Numbered from the stretch's first letter, positions 46,151 to 58,389 are shown. The stretch: DNA of 64,000 nucleotides from Siphonodentalium dalli (GCA_032622095.1 CP136061.1:238190609-238254608); one strand, 5' to 3'. Translations and numbers: made by a program. The notes: generated by a model from the letters alone, not told the origin.

Positions 46151-46529
46151 GTAAGTGCTCACTATACACATACGTGGACATTAAAAAGTTCATTCAGGGG
46201 TCCCGCACCACAGGTATTAGGCACACATTTTTTTTTTTTTTAATAAAAATCTCGGAAAGGTATCTATCTCATTTTTGATAGAGGTCAGCATTTTTCTCTA
46301 CAAAAGCAACATTTTATTTTTTATTGATCTGTAATTGCAGCACTATGTGACCAAATAATCATAGTTTTCAAAAAAGTTTGGTTCGCCGTCGTATTTGAGA
46401 TTAGTGAACATAGAAAAACATTTAAAGTTGATAAATAAAATTTATTTGGTTGGTCCGTCCAATGAAAAATACAAAAATCAAACAATCCAACCCCTAAATC
46501 ACCGAAACTATACTCCAATCATCAAACTA

Positions 46530-47009
46530 AATAGCCCTATTGTCAAACAGACGTTGTTTCACGAAGGACAGCTAATTTGGGTGTGGTACTCAACATACAT
46601 CGAGTGTAATAACAGTTTTACAGATTTCTTTTCGCGGGAGGCCATTTTGAAAGTGCGAAACAAACTCGAGAAACGCTGCAGTAAATGACTCCAAAATAAA
46701 ATAATTTTACATCGATAAAAAAAAATGTTTTATATCTAATTCCTTATCTAGTGGGTATTATATCCACCGCATGATTTTTGTCATTAAGAATGCCGGATAT
46801 AAATTAAAAGAGAGATATTAAAATTAATTTAATAAAGTTCAAGTTAGTTTCGATTTCAGTTTTGCAAAATGGTCTCCCGCGAAAAGAAATCTGTAAAACT
46901 GACGAAAAAATAGGACATAAATCGTTATTAAACTCATGTATGTTGAGTACCATCCCCCAAATTAGCTGTACTTCGTGAAACAACGTCTGTTTGACAATAT
47001 AGGGCTATT
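46530..47009. mobile_element. TA-flanked inverted-repeat MITE nested in foldback arm
   Basis: AATAGCCCTATTGTCAAACA and TGTTTGACAATATAGGGCTATT begin ~130 bp inverted ends that include TTTTCGCGGGAGGCCATTTT and its inverse. TA flanks both sides. The opposite foldback arm (near 53757-53775) lacks it and reads straight through, giving a natural empty site. Confidence 0.85.
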
Positions 47010-47251
47010 TATAGTTAGGGAGCCCGCATATGTTCTATTTACACTTTTGCGTACAAAAGGTTTGACCCCCTAAAGTTGGTACCAATAATGGAACATTCTG
47101 AAAAACCGATTTCTTAAGTTGCGCATTCCTGGGGTTTAGGGGCTGCTGAACCCCAAAAAGTGCCAAAAATCACTTCTATTTACACTTCCGCGTACATCGA
47201 TGAATTTTGGTTTGATGATACTCCCAAGTGTACTGATTAAGAATACACAAC

Positions 47252-47728
47252 TTAAAGGTACTCAACCCGTAAAGAGGGTCCCCGTCTCAACAGATTCCAA
47301 CAACAACAATCCGATCAGAGGGTCCTATATTACTATTTCTTTGGCTTTGGGAGTAAAAAATATTTGATTCGAGTCGAGGAACCCATCAAACAAAGCTCAG
47401 AGTTATTAGATATTGATTTTTCAAATTTGTTATGTTCTCGAGATGAGTACTGATAACTGCCGTAATCTGCTCTGGATGTGTACTCCAAATCTATTCAAAC
47501 AGACACGGATGAATAACTCTAAAATCAAGTGGTAATTTTAACGCAATTTTGACTGAGTTCTGGGCCAGATAGTATTCCCGATAATGAAAAATAATAGATT
47601 TCTAAAATCGATATCTAACAAATCTGAGCTTTGATGGGTGACTTCCTCGACTCGAATCAAATATTTTTGACCCCCGAAGCCATTGAAATAGTAATTGAGA
47701 GGAGTTTTATCGGGTTGAGTACCTTTAA
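47252..47728. mobile_element. TTAAAGG-type palindromic MITE, 477 bp, nested
   Basis: TTAAAGGTACTCAACCCGTA and TATCGGGTTGAGTACCTTTAA are bounded by TTAA. The opposite foldback arm lacks it (53530-53545 reads TTTCTTAAGTTGTGTTTTCTT). It matches 60882-61369 closely, in the opposite orientation. Confidence 0.88.
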
Positions 47729-49289
47729 GAAAGGGATTTTCCTGGGGTTTTCAGATAAGAAAGGGGGTCCCATGCTGAACCCCAAAACGTGATTTTTCAC
47801 ATTTGTTTACACTTTCGCGTACATCCATAATTTTTGGTCTCAAAGTACTTTGATATATACTAATTATAAAAACACAACTTAAGAAGGAACTTTTCCTGGG
47901 GTTTTAAGATAAGAAGGGGGTCATCAGGTCACCCCTCAAAACGTAAAAAATCACTTTTATTTACAGGATTGCATTCGCCCAAGTGTGTGTGTGTGTGCGT
48001 ACACCCCTGGAACGTTGCACTATTACAACCAATACATCCCTAAATCGATACGATCAAGAAATATATATTCAACCCGATCCATTTTCTAGAACTATAAGTG
48101 AGCCTGTTTTATGAAAATTATAGCGGGAAAATCTGGTAAAATGTATACAAATGTATATATTTTCGTGAAGCTAAGACATAATGACACTTTTTTGGGGCCA
48201 AAATTGAAACTCACCATCCAAGATGGCCGCCAAAATGGCCACCGGAAGTTGAAAATACTAATTTTTTCACAAATATCTTCTAGATCAAGTCATGCTGTTT
48301 GGAACTGGTTGAGTAATACAACTTTATTTTGTGCTTTGTATATTAACTGATCATTGGAGCAATTAAATATGCAATTATTGGGGTCCTAACCCCTTCCGAT
48401 CCATCAAAAAATCCATTGTACAGAATGCGGTATAAAATTTCACCAAAAAAATCACAATTGGGATTCTAGTCATATTTCAACAAGAAATGAAGAGAACTTT
48501 GTAAGGCATGTCATTACCTATGCATATTCCAAATCACTGGAACCAAAATTCTTACTTTGGCTCAAAATGGCTGCCAATATGGCCGCCAAAATATGGAAAA
48601 TGGTAAATATTACACCAGCGTGTCCTGCAATCGCTTACAAGTTGTGTTGATGTATAAAATTGGCCATTCTGCATTCTATACATTGAATACTAACATGTCT
48701 GATGCACCATGGTTAATTGTTACTATTTTCACCACTGACATCGTCAAAAATATTGGACTTTTCTCTAAAAAACTTGACATAAATATTGGCAAAAATTCAG
48801 TTTTCAGGTTTGGACCATTTTTTCAGGTAAAATATAACTATCTTTGGATTGAAAGGTGTTTATTGTTTTGGTCTATCTTAAATGTGCCACACTACGGTGT
48901 TTATAGACCAAATTGCTCAAGATGGCAACCAAATTTGTAAAATGCTATTTTTTGTACATATATCCCGAACATTCTCTGCATTATCCGAAAAGGTAGCAAA
49001 TTGTGACTCACTTGCTTATTATACGTGTTAGTTAATTAACTGACAACTACATGTTCTATTCCCAGTTGTCCCAGTTCCGTATGGGGCATGACAAATTCAT
49101 TTTAAAGTATGTAATTTTACCGAGAACCTCTTTTGTTATTTTTGCCATATTTATTGAAAGGAAATGGGCAGAACAATGATACAGAACTGAGATGGACCAC
49201 AATCTTTGGCTATTCTGGTCCATTATGATAAAAAAAAGTCTACATGATACAGTGTGGATGCCAAGATCGTAGCCAGGGAGTTACTCTGT

Positions 49290-51960
49290 GATCATATGTG
49301 AGGTGAATAGGTATACAGGGAGTTATTGTATGTCATGACTGATGTGAGTAGGTATACAATGAGTGACTATATGGTTATAAGTGGGTTGTCCATGGTAAGA
49401 TGGTATACAGGGAGAGGTCATGGTCAGGTGTGAGGTGAATCGGTATGTATGGAGTGACTGTATGGTGTATGATTGTGTATATCCAGTACGGGTGCATCCG
49501 GTGTGCCTGTATGGTCATTGGTGTGGTGTGTGGGTATAGCTACATGGTCATCTATGTGTTGATTATGTATATATGGAGTGACTGTAAGGTCATGGGTGGG
49601 ATGTTCATGATCATGGATGGGTATACAGGTATACAGGGAGTTATTGTATGTCATGACTGATGTGAGTAGGTATACAATGAGTGACTATATGGTTATAAGT
49701 GGGTTGTCCATGGTAAGATGGTATACAGGGGGAGGTCATGGTCAGGTGTGAGGTGAATCGGTATGTATGGAGTGACTGTATGGTGTATGATTGTGTATAT
49801 CCAGTACGGGTGCATCCGGTGTGCCTGTATGGTCATTGATGTGGTGTGTGGATATAGCTACATGGTCACCTATGTGTTGATTATGTATATATGGAGTGAC
49901 TGTAAGGTCATGGGTGGGATGTTCATGATCATGGATGGGGTGTGTGGATAAATAGGTAGTGATTTTATGGTTACGGGTAATGTGTATAGGTATACATGGA
50001 ATGACTGTACGGTCATGATTGTATATGAATACATGGAGTAAGCTGTGTGGACATTATCGAGCGTGTGGGTACATAGGGAGTGTCCTTGTGGTAACGGGTG
50101 GGATGTATATTTATATATATCGTTGATGTATTATCATTGGTGGGTGTATAGGGCTTAGCTGTATTATCATGGATGGCGTGTATGATTATACAGTGAATTG
50201 CTGAATTGTCATGTGTGAGGTGTATATGCAAGTATGGATTGTTTGAGTGGTCGTATGTGCGGGTTTTTTGTATATCTGGAAGGGCTGAATGGCCATTAGT
50301 GAGGGTTACATGTATACCTGGAGTGAACCTATGGTCTAGGGTGGGCTGCATATGTATATCGAGTGGTTATATGACTATGTGTGTCGAATAGGTAGTGACT
50401 GTGTGGTTAATGGTGAGATGGGTACATGTAGGTATACAAGTAGTGACTATGATCATAAATGTAATGAACATCTATACAGGGGGTGACAGGCATATGAGTA
50501 TACATGTACCTGGTGTTCCTGTTTGGTGACTCGTGTCGGTATCGTCATGTGTAGGTTATACCAGTACACACACGTGTTGCTTTATTGTCATGGGCGAGGG
50601 ATATGTGTATATAGCGAGTGGCTATATGGTCATGGATGATGTGCATATGCATACATGGAGTGACTATACTGACATGGCTAGGGTGTATTAGTATATCTTG
50701 AGTGGCTATTCGGGTATGGTGTGACAAATAGGGATACAGGGATTGACATGGCCAATGTTGGGGTGAATATGAATACAAGGATTGACCATGATCGTGTATG
50801 AATGTTTTGAATAGGTACACACGGGGTGACTATATGGCCATAGGTCATGTGAAGGAGTATACCAGGTAACATGGGTGAGGGTATGTGTATGAAGCGAGTG
50901 GCTATATGGCCATTGGTGATGTGCATATGTATACCGGAATGACTTTATGGTCATTGTTGTGGTGTTAATGTATATATTGATTGTCCATTTGACCATGCGT
51001 TTGGAGAATAGGTATACAGGGGATGACCTTATGGCCAATGGTGAGATGAATGGGTATACATGGAGTAACTATATGCTTATGGGTCATGTTTAGGAGTATA
51101 CCCGGTGTGCCTGCAGTGTGACGCGTGGCTGTATGGTCACCCGTGGTCATGGGTCAGGTGTACATGTATACAGTGGGTAACTATATTTTTATGTCTGTGG
51201 TGTTTATGTATATATGTAATGACTGTGTGATAATGGGTGGCTATCGCTTTCCACGACATGACATGACCTCTCTATTGATTAACATATCCTTGAGTTATTG
51301 TGGAAAGCGATAGCCACCCAAGGTACATATGTATTACCCACCCATTACCCCAGTCACTCCATATGTACATACACACCACACAAATGACAACATAGTCACC
51401 CACTTTATACACGTACATGTACTAGTACACCTGATCATACAGCCATACTTGGTTATACCCGTACATACCACAAATGACGATACAGCCACGAGTCACCATG
51501 CATGAACACCAGTATACACCTACACCCGACCATATAGTCACTCTATGTATACATATTCACTACATTCACGATCATACAGTCACTCATTGTATACATATTC
51601 ACCTCACCATGGACCATACAGCCACTACATGTATACCTATTCGCCACACCATGACCATGGAGTCAACCCAGGTATACATATGCACATCACCAATGGTGAG
51701 CCCTTCCAGATATACCAATATCCGCACATACGACCACTCATAAGTTCCATACTTGCCATACTCATACACACCATCAATGATAATAAATCTACTCCCCATA
51801 CACCACCAATGATAACACATCCACAACATATATAAATATACGTCCCACCGTTACCAACAGGGCACTCCCTATATACACACACACATCATTCATGACCATA
51901 CAATAACTCCCAGTATACCTATTATCCTCATCTATGATCATAACTCCCTGGCTACCATAT
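49290..51960. repeat. Diverged minisatellite with a strand switch
   Basis: Units of roughly 50-60 bp repeat GTATACAGGGAGTGACTATA, GGTCATG and GGTGAGGTG on the + strand to about 51240, and the inverse (CAGTCACTCCATATGTACAT, CATGACCATA) from 51310 to 51960. At 49321-49620 and 49639-49938 a 318 bp block is repeated almost without change. A 20-bp-arm hairpin (GGGTGGCTATCGCTTTCCAC and its inverse) sits at the switch. Confidence 0.85.
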
Positions 51961-54119
51961 TGGCTTCCACCCTGTATCCAGTTGATAAATGTTTATCATA
52001 ATGGGCCAGAATACCCACATATCATGGTTCATCTCAGTTCAGTCTCAAAGTTCTGCCCATTTCCGTTCAATAATATGGTTCTCCGCAAAATTCCATACTG
52101 CAACTTTAAAACGAATTTGTCATGTCCCACACGGAACTGGGACAAACATAATAGAACGTAGTTGTCAGTTAATTACATTGTAACTAACACGTACAATAAC
52201 CAAGTGAGTCACAATTTGCAACTTTTTTCGGATAACGCAGAGAACAATGTTCGGGATATGTTAACTTTTAACTTCTAACAAATTTGGTTGCCATTTTGGA
52301 AGCCATCTTGAGCAATTTAGTCTATAAACACAGTAGTGTGACACATTTAAGATAGACCAAAACAATAAACACCTTTCAATCTAAAGATAGTTACATTTTA
52401 CTTGAACAAATGGTCGAACCCTGAAAAGTGAATTCTTGCCGATATTTATGTCCAATATTTCTGGTAAATGTCAGTGGTGACAATAGTAAAAATGATCCAT
52501 GGTGCATCAGACATGTTAGTATGGAATGTATAGAAAACATATTAGCCAATTGTGTACATCAACCACAACTTGTAAGCGATTGCAGGACACCCTGGGGCAA
52601 TATTTACCATTTTCCATATTTTAGCGGCCATTTTCGCAGCCATTTTGAGCCAAGGTAAGATTTATGGTTACAGAGATTTGGAATATTCATAGGTAATGAT
52701 ATGCCTCATTTACATTACAATGTTCTTTTCATTTCTTGTTGAAATATGACTAGAATCCAAATTGTGATTTTTTGTAAAGTTTTGTACTGCGTTCTGTAAA
52801 ATCGAATTTTTGAGGGATCGGAAGGGGTTAGGACCCCAATAATTGCATATTTAATTGCCCCAATGATCAGTTAATGTACAAAACAGAAAATAATGTTGCA
52901 TTACTCAACCAGTTCCAAACAGCATGAATTGATCTAGAAGATATTTGTGAAAAAAATTAATATTTTCAACTTCCGGCAGCCATTTTGGCGGCCATCTTGG
53001 ATGGTGAGTTTCAATTTTGGCCCATAAAAGTGTTATTATGTCTTAGCTTCACGAAAATATATACATTTTACTAGATTTTCCCGCTATAATTTTCATAAAA
53101 CTGGCTCACTTATAGTTCTAGAAAATGGATCGTGTTGTGGGGGGAGGGGGGTAACAAGTCTCGTTCTTATCAGAAAACGACATGAATATATATTTCTTAA
53201 GTTGATCGTATCGATTTAGGGATGTATTGGTTGTAATAGTGCAACGTTCCAGGGGTGTACGCACATACACACACGTTGGACGAATGCAATCATATAAATA
53301 AAAGTGATTTTTTACGTTTTGAGGGGTGACCTGATGACCCCCTTCTTATCTTAAAACCCCAGGAAAAGTTCCTTCTTAAGTTGTGTTTTTATAATTAGTA
53401 TATATCAAAGTACTTTGAGACCAAAAATTGTGGATGTACGCGAAAGTGTAAAAAAAAGTGAAAAATCACGTTTTGGGGTTCAGCATGGGACCCCCTTTCT
53501 TATCTGAAAACCCCAGGGAGATCACTTTCTTAAGTTGTGTTTTCTTAATCAGTACACTTGGGAGTATCATCAAACCAAAATTCATCGATGTACGCGGAAG
53601 TGTAAATAGAAGTGATTTTTGGCACTTTTTGGGGTTCAGCGGCCCCTAAACCCCAGGAATGCGCAACTTAAGAAATCGGTTTTTCAGAATGTTCCATTAT
53701 TGGTACCAACTTTAGGGGGTCAAACCTTTTGTACGCAAAAGTGTAAATAGAACATATGCGGGCCCCCCAACTAGTTTGATGATAATAGTATAGATTTCGG
53801 TGATTTAGGGGTTGGATTATTTGATTTTTTTATTTTTCATTGGGCGGACGTTTCGGGTACTAAAAAATAAATTTCATTGACAACTTCGAATGATTTTCTA
53901 TGCTCACTTGTTTAAAGTACGACGGAAAACTAAACTCTAACCAAAAATATGATTATTTGGGCACATAATGCTAGAATTCCAGATCAATTTGATAAAAAAT
54001 TGCTTTTGTGAGGATGATTTTTGACCTCCTATTTTCACTATCAGCCTAGATACTTACCTTTATATATTTTTATTAATTTTTGTTTTGTTTTGCCAAATAC
54101 CTGTGTCCCGCACTCCCAA

Positions 54120-54631
54120 TTGAAACATCAGCAGCAGCAGCAACAACAACAACAACAACCAAAAACAAGAAGAAGAAGATATGTTTTATAAAATCTAATT
54201 TTACATCACTGTTGGTTTTATTCCACTTATTAATGTGTTAGAAATCACACATGACATACACAGTTAGGATTATACATGTAAATACCAAATAATGTAATTT
54301 TATTGGCAATTGTTTTGAGCAGACCCTTCAATTGTTACTGTCGCTCTAAATACGAGAAGACATTAATTAAAATTTAACCATCTGATAACTGAATAATCGA
54401 TGCGCGAGTAGTTAATGGATTTATTGTGATTCATTTGTGAGAATATTCAGCTATAAACGTACAACAAACAGAATGTCCACATCCAACGCCGATATTTAAA
54501 AAGAACAAATGTTACTTGTTTAATATATATGGACTTGTTTTTTAAACTTTTCATTTGAACAGTCGTGTAAATGAATGAATGTTAAAACTTATCAATTCAG
54601 TACCGAAGGTTGCATGATTATTTTATTTCAG
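54120..54631. other. End of intron 3 with CAG/CAA/AAG microsatellite
   Basis: 54128-54180 is a run of CAGCAG, CAACAA and GAAGAA triplets. The rest shows no recognised repeat and leads to the acceptor TTATTTTATTTCAG. Confidence 0.55.
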
Positions 54632-55056
54632 GTGCAATATCGGATGCGACAGGATCATATAACTTGGCATTCCACTGCGCCGCCATTCCCATCATGTTAG
54701 GGTCGGTAATCCTGTTTTTCATCCCATGGGCACAACGGACATCCACGAGCAATAACGTGATGATCATCATCAGCCAAGATGCCCTACTCGGCGCAGACGA
54801 CAGCGATGGCCAAGATGGTCATCTCGGAGCCTCGTCTTCCACAGAGACAGTCATCTGCTCATCAAAGAAGAAACGCTCTATTAAACGACCGATGCCGAGG
54901 TACTCAACTGAAGCTAACGACGTTCTTGAAGCACTACAACGCAATTCAACCATATTAACTGAGCTACTTGGACAGAGTCATGCACAAGACATTTCTAAAC
55001 CGACAGAATGGAGGTGTCAGGCATGCCGTTGTAGGAGTGATTTGCTTTATTCCCAG
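54632..55056 (+). CDS. SLC16/monocarboxylate-transporter-like, exon 4
   Basis: Residue 402 (completed across the junction) to 543. It encodes GAISDATGSYNLAFHCAAIP and IMLGSVILFFIPWAQR. This is the SLC16 segment GPP..G...D.TGSY..F with helices 11 and 12, continuing directly from GPPVS of exon 3. The cytoplasmic tail begins after WAQR and has an acidic stretch (GADDSDGQDG), a basic cluster SKKKRSIKRP and a Cys pair CQACRC near the end. The acceptor is TTATTTCAG and the donor is GTAGGT, leaving in phase 0. An alternative read-through would stop shortly after 55056. Confidence 0.9.
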
Positions 55057-55378
55057 GTAGGTTGAAATTCTGTGTCAGGATGCAGCTATCCAGAGGTGCG
55101 GAGTTGCCATCTTTAAATATCCAACATGAACTATATATATATATACTTGTATATATAGGAAAAAATCAAACAATAACGGAAATATTCCATCTGGGAGTTA
55201 TTCAGTCTCACGATTGACAACTGCTGATAGTAAAATATGCAAACATTCATTGGTCAAAACACCACATTCTTATTAGGTCATAACAACCTTGTCATTGTTC
55301 CCAGAATTGTTACGTTGTATACGTTATTATCAGAGGATCTTGATGTTTCGCCAGTCCAGTATAAACTCGGACACCGTT

Positions 55379-55821
55379 TAAAGGCCCACTTAATTTTCGA
55401 ATGACCAGCTCACATTATATACAACATATTCCATATTATATACCATTTGAAAGAGAAAGCTCCAAAACATTGTATTATCAACTGATCCGGTCGAATAATC
55501 TGGGAACATATTGTTTTTGTCGGGGTACTGAAGTGTGTTCTGTGATAAAATTTGATCCAGACTGTACTATAAAGTATATTATTCTCAATGGAAGGGGAAT
55601 AACTCTATCTCTTAGTTTGAATTCTGATGCATTCTGTGTTGACAAGGGGGAGTCTTGGAATGAATCTGAGAATCTCTATCACTTGGTGGACACTCCAAGG
55701 CCACAGCTGTGCCGTATTATGGTGAAATATATATATATTTGGTTCCTCTTCCAAACGGTATATAATATGGGATATGTTGTGTATAATGTAATCTGGTCAT
55801 TCAAATATTAAGTGGGCCTTT
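55379..55821. mobile_element. Inverted-repeat element with GGCCCACTTAA ends, ~443 bp
   Basis: TTAAAGGCCCACTTAATTTTCG and ATATTAAGTGGGCCTTTGA are inverted. GAATGACCAG pairs with CTGGTCATTC, and TATATACCATTTGAAAGAG pairs with CTTCCAAACGGTATATA. The left boundary is TTAA and the right a TTGA. A 136-codon frame inside is not conserved-looking. A fragment of this family lies at 3690-3783. Confidence 0.65.
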
Positions 55822-56138
55822 GATGTAATTACTGGTGCGAATCCTGTATTATATACTGTTTGATGTAGGTGTAAATCAACTGCCACCCATGTTTGGACAT
55901 TATGTGCCTGCACCCCTGCCCCCCCCCCATATCTGAATAGCTGCAGAACTGGGCTCTGCGGGTGGTATCACCACTTTGTTATGGATTCTGTGATGGGCGA
56001 CAAAAAATACCGAGTCTGAAATCCCGTTTAGTCGTTATTGTATAGATACATTTATATGCAAGTTGAGATACCAAATGTAAAGCCAATCTATATGTTCAAT
56101 CACGAAACGAGACTAAATATAACCATTTATGTTGCCAG

Positions 56139-57041
56139 GTTACACCTGTAAGCCAGGTGCCGAACAATATGTCAGTTCCAATCGGATACACGTTTGTCAA
56201 CTACGATCCCCAGCAAATGCAACAACAGGCACCCTTTGGGAAGAGAGAACCAACAAGTAACCAAACATCCACCTCGGCATTCACAATGAGGCTTCCATCA
56301 CGTCAAAGTTCGACAGCTTCCCACAGCATCGGTTTCCCAACAGCCAGCGACCTCTACCAGGCAACAACATCGAGACAGAGCAGGGGTACCAGTCCTATGT
56401 GCAGTCCAGATCAATCATATGACAACTGCGCGATGGATGACTATATCAACACCATTATGGGTCAGTCGTCAGAAAATATATCCGCTTCTGTAACTGAGAG
56501 CACCGGAGAAGAAGTTTTGGACCGAGTGCTCGTTGGCGAAACAGCTATGATGTATCAGCCCAGGGTGGGCCCTCAACAGATTGCGAATGGTGGCAATCGA
56601 CAAGCCTTCCCCGTTATGGCAAGCGTGACGCAACAGCATCAAACAGACAAACCAAATACAGGCGGTGGCCCATACGTTGTGGTACCACAATATGCTTATT
56701 CTCAAAACAGCAATGTTCTACAACAACAGCCGCAGCAGCTACCAACAATGACATCGGCAGAGGTAAATGCGTCTGGAACGGGGAGTCCTATGACATCACC
56801 ATTTTCGATAATTTCGGTTTCGCCGACTGTAGGATATCCCATAGATGTTGCGTCTGCTGTTTCTCAGTCGAGACATTCCACCGTTTCGTCGCCACCGCTT
56901 GCTCTGCCAACTGTTCTCGAAGAAGATGTTCTTCCCAACAATTCTACACAGGCTACGTCATCTGGCACAAACGAAGAAAGAACGAGTGCGACTAACGATC
57001 AACCAATTGACGACGTGTTTCAACATCTATTCGAGAATTAA
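56139..57041 (+). CDS. SLC16/monocarboxylate-transporter-like, exon 5 with stop
   Basis: Residues 544-843. Two in-frame acceptors are possible, ATGTTGCCAG (start 56139) and GTAAGCCAG (start 56157). The first gives a phase-0 join SQ|VTPVSQVPNNMSVPIG. The exon encodes only cytoplasmic tail: low-complexity Q/S/T-rich sequence (DPQQMQQQAPFGKREPT, VLQQQPQQLPTMTSAE) with short acidic pieces, ending QPIDDVFQHLFEN. No known domain is seen. A ~300-residue tail beyond helix 12 is long for SLC16, where full proteins are usually about 430-650 residues. The open frame over 295 codons with biased coding composition supports it as a true exon. Confidence 0.85.
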   Translation, partial: VTPVSQVPNNMSVPIGYTFVNYDPQQMQQQAPFGKREPTSNQTSTSAFTMRLPSRQSSTASHSIGFPTASDLYQATTSRQSRGTSPMCSPDQSYDNCAMDDYINTIMGQSSENISASVTESTGEEVLDRVLVGETAMMYQPRVGPQQIANGGNRQAFPVMASVTQQHQTDKPNTGGGPYVVVPQYAYSQNSNVLQQQPQQLPTMTSAEVNASGTGSPMTSPFSIISVSPTVGYPIDVASAVSQSRHSTVSSPPLALPTVLEEDVLPNNSTQATSSGTNEERTSATNDQPIDDVFQHLFEN

Positions 57042-57379
57042 ATAGTTTGAGATGAGACGTATGTCATTTTTGTTTAAATGAAGCCACCGCACTGGGATGG
57101 ATATATAGTAGGGTTCTTTATTCCGAAGATTCTATATTGCATCTACATCAGATCCGGGGTTAGATGTCCAATAACATGTAATTCCCAACTGCAGTGTATT
57201 GCATCCCCAAGTTTTTGACCCCAACACACACACAAACGAGACCCAAATTTCCAAGTCTGGAAAATTTGTTTTAATAATTCACTCTAGTTGGCAGTACATA
57301 CATTAGTTCCATTACATGAACTTCGTATTCCTTGTCAACACTTACGAGTGGTGTTCATTGTGGTGTTTCCATTTAGTTT

Positions 57380-57385
57380 AATAAA
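57380..57385 (+). terminator. Candidate polyadenylation signal of the SLC16-like gene
   Basis: AATAAA lies 339 bp after the stop codon, the first canonical hexamer downstream. No cDNA evidence is available. Confidence 0.5.
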
Positions 57386-57419
57386 CTATCCAGAAAGTGA
57401 CACAATTTTCACGATTATA

Positions 57420-57680
57420 TTTATTTGAATTTCCAATTTTCAGAACAATTTTCACCTAGTTTTGGTCTGCAATTTCCAGCTGTTAAAAATTTGGCCTAAG
57501 TTGGGTGGTGGTGGGTTCATCACAACCCCTTGTCAACATCACCCTGAATTTATTCCACTCTGAACAGGGGGGGGGGGATCTGCAAATTTGTTCCGAATGA
57601 AATATAAGAGAGGTGGGTACATCATTTTCTCCAATCGCTTGCCAGTGAGTCTCTGTCGGAAAATTCCAACCCAAGAGGTG
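57420..57680. repeat. Dispersed repeat (GTTGGAAATTTC family)
   Basis: Motifs AATTTCCAGCTGTTAAAAAT, GGCCTAAGTTGGGTGGTGG and GGAAAATTCCAACCCAAG relate to 1-420 and 63700-64000. A G tract (57569-57578) and a C tract (57821-57836) lie nearby. No coding signal; 57680-58380 shows nothing else recognisable. Confidence 0.45.
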
Positions 57681-58389
57681 CAACTAGAAGTTCACACTTG
57701 TTGAACTTTTCTGGACTCGCTATCCGAAATGGTGATATCCAAGGAAGCATTCCCAGTCATGACCCCTTCGCCAGTAAATCAACACGTATATACAATTTCA
57801 TCACAAAAAATAACATACAGCCCCCCCCCCCCCCCCATACCTTTGCATTACATGCGGAGTCAAATAAAAGTCACTAAATGTTAATAAGAATATCGTGTTG
57901 GTTCAGAGAGTGTACAATTTCAATGGCGTGACATTTTTAAGACATAGTTATTCTTAAATGGGTCGAACGGAACATATTACTGTACGATTCGTGTAATACG
58001 TCGCGACTGGTGACTCGTCGTACACGAATAGGAGTACCGTGACTGACGAGTGGGGTATCCACATAATTAGTCTCTACTTTCAGATTGTGAACACACCCCA
58101 ACCCAGCTAATGTCAATATAAGCTGCAAACACAACGGCCTTTTCATTGCAAAAAGTGGGATTTCCGACAGATAATGTATCTGTTAAAATGACCTTTGAAG
58201 ACGCGTTTTTGCGAGAAATTGTTTTCTGAAGTGATCAAAGGTCATTTTTATCTATAAAAAGTCGGTCGCTCAAATGGAGCTCGCTTGCGATCGGTCAATG
58301 TGTATAATGTATAATATATATATACTTACATTTATTAGTTGTTGGTAATCCGTCTATTCAGTCAAAAAACTTGTGTTGTTGTTATTTTT

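Larger units (their letters stand above)
46196..54119. mobile_element. Giant foldback element in intron 3, ~7.9 kb
   Basis: The left end GGGGTCCCGCACCACAGGTA corresponds to the inverse of the right end (ACCTGTGTCCCGCACTCCC). Arms match closely: 46260-46525 with 53800-54050, 47020-47250 with 53530-53760, 47730-48110 with 53090-53520, 48190-48300 with 52920-53050, 48560-48620 with 52600-52680, 49250-49300 with 51930-51970. The centre is a minisatellite that reverses direction at 51236-51320. The left arm is longer because of two nested insertions. No coding frame with domains. Confidence 0.85.

Noticed and set aside
49424-51882. Many His/Tyr-rich frames in the minisatellite
   Set aside because: They are translations of tandem units and appear in several frames and on both strands.
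55401-55811. 136-codon open frame between exons 4 and 5
   Set aside because: It lies inside an inverted-repeat element (55379-55821) and has no domain or splice support.
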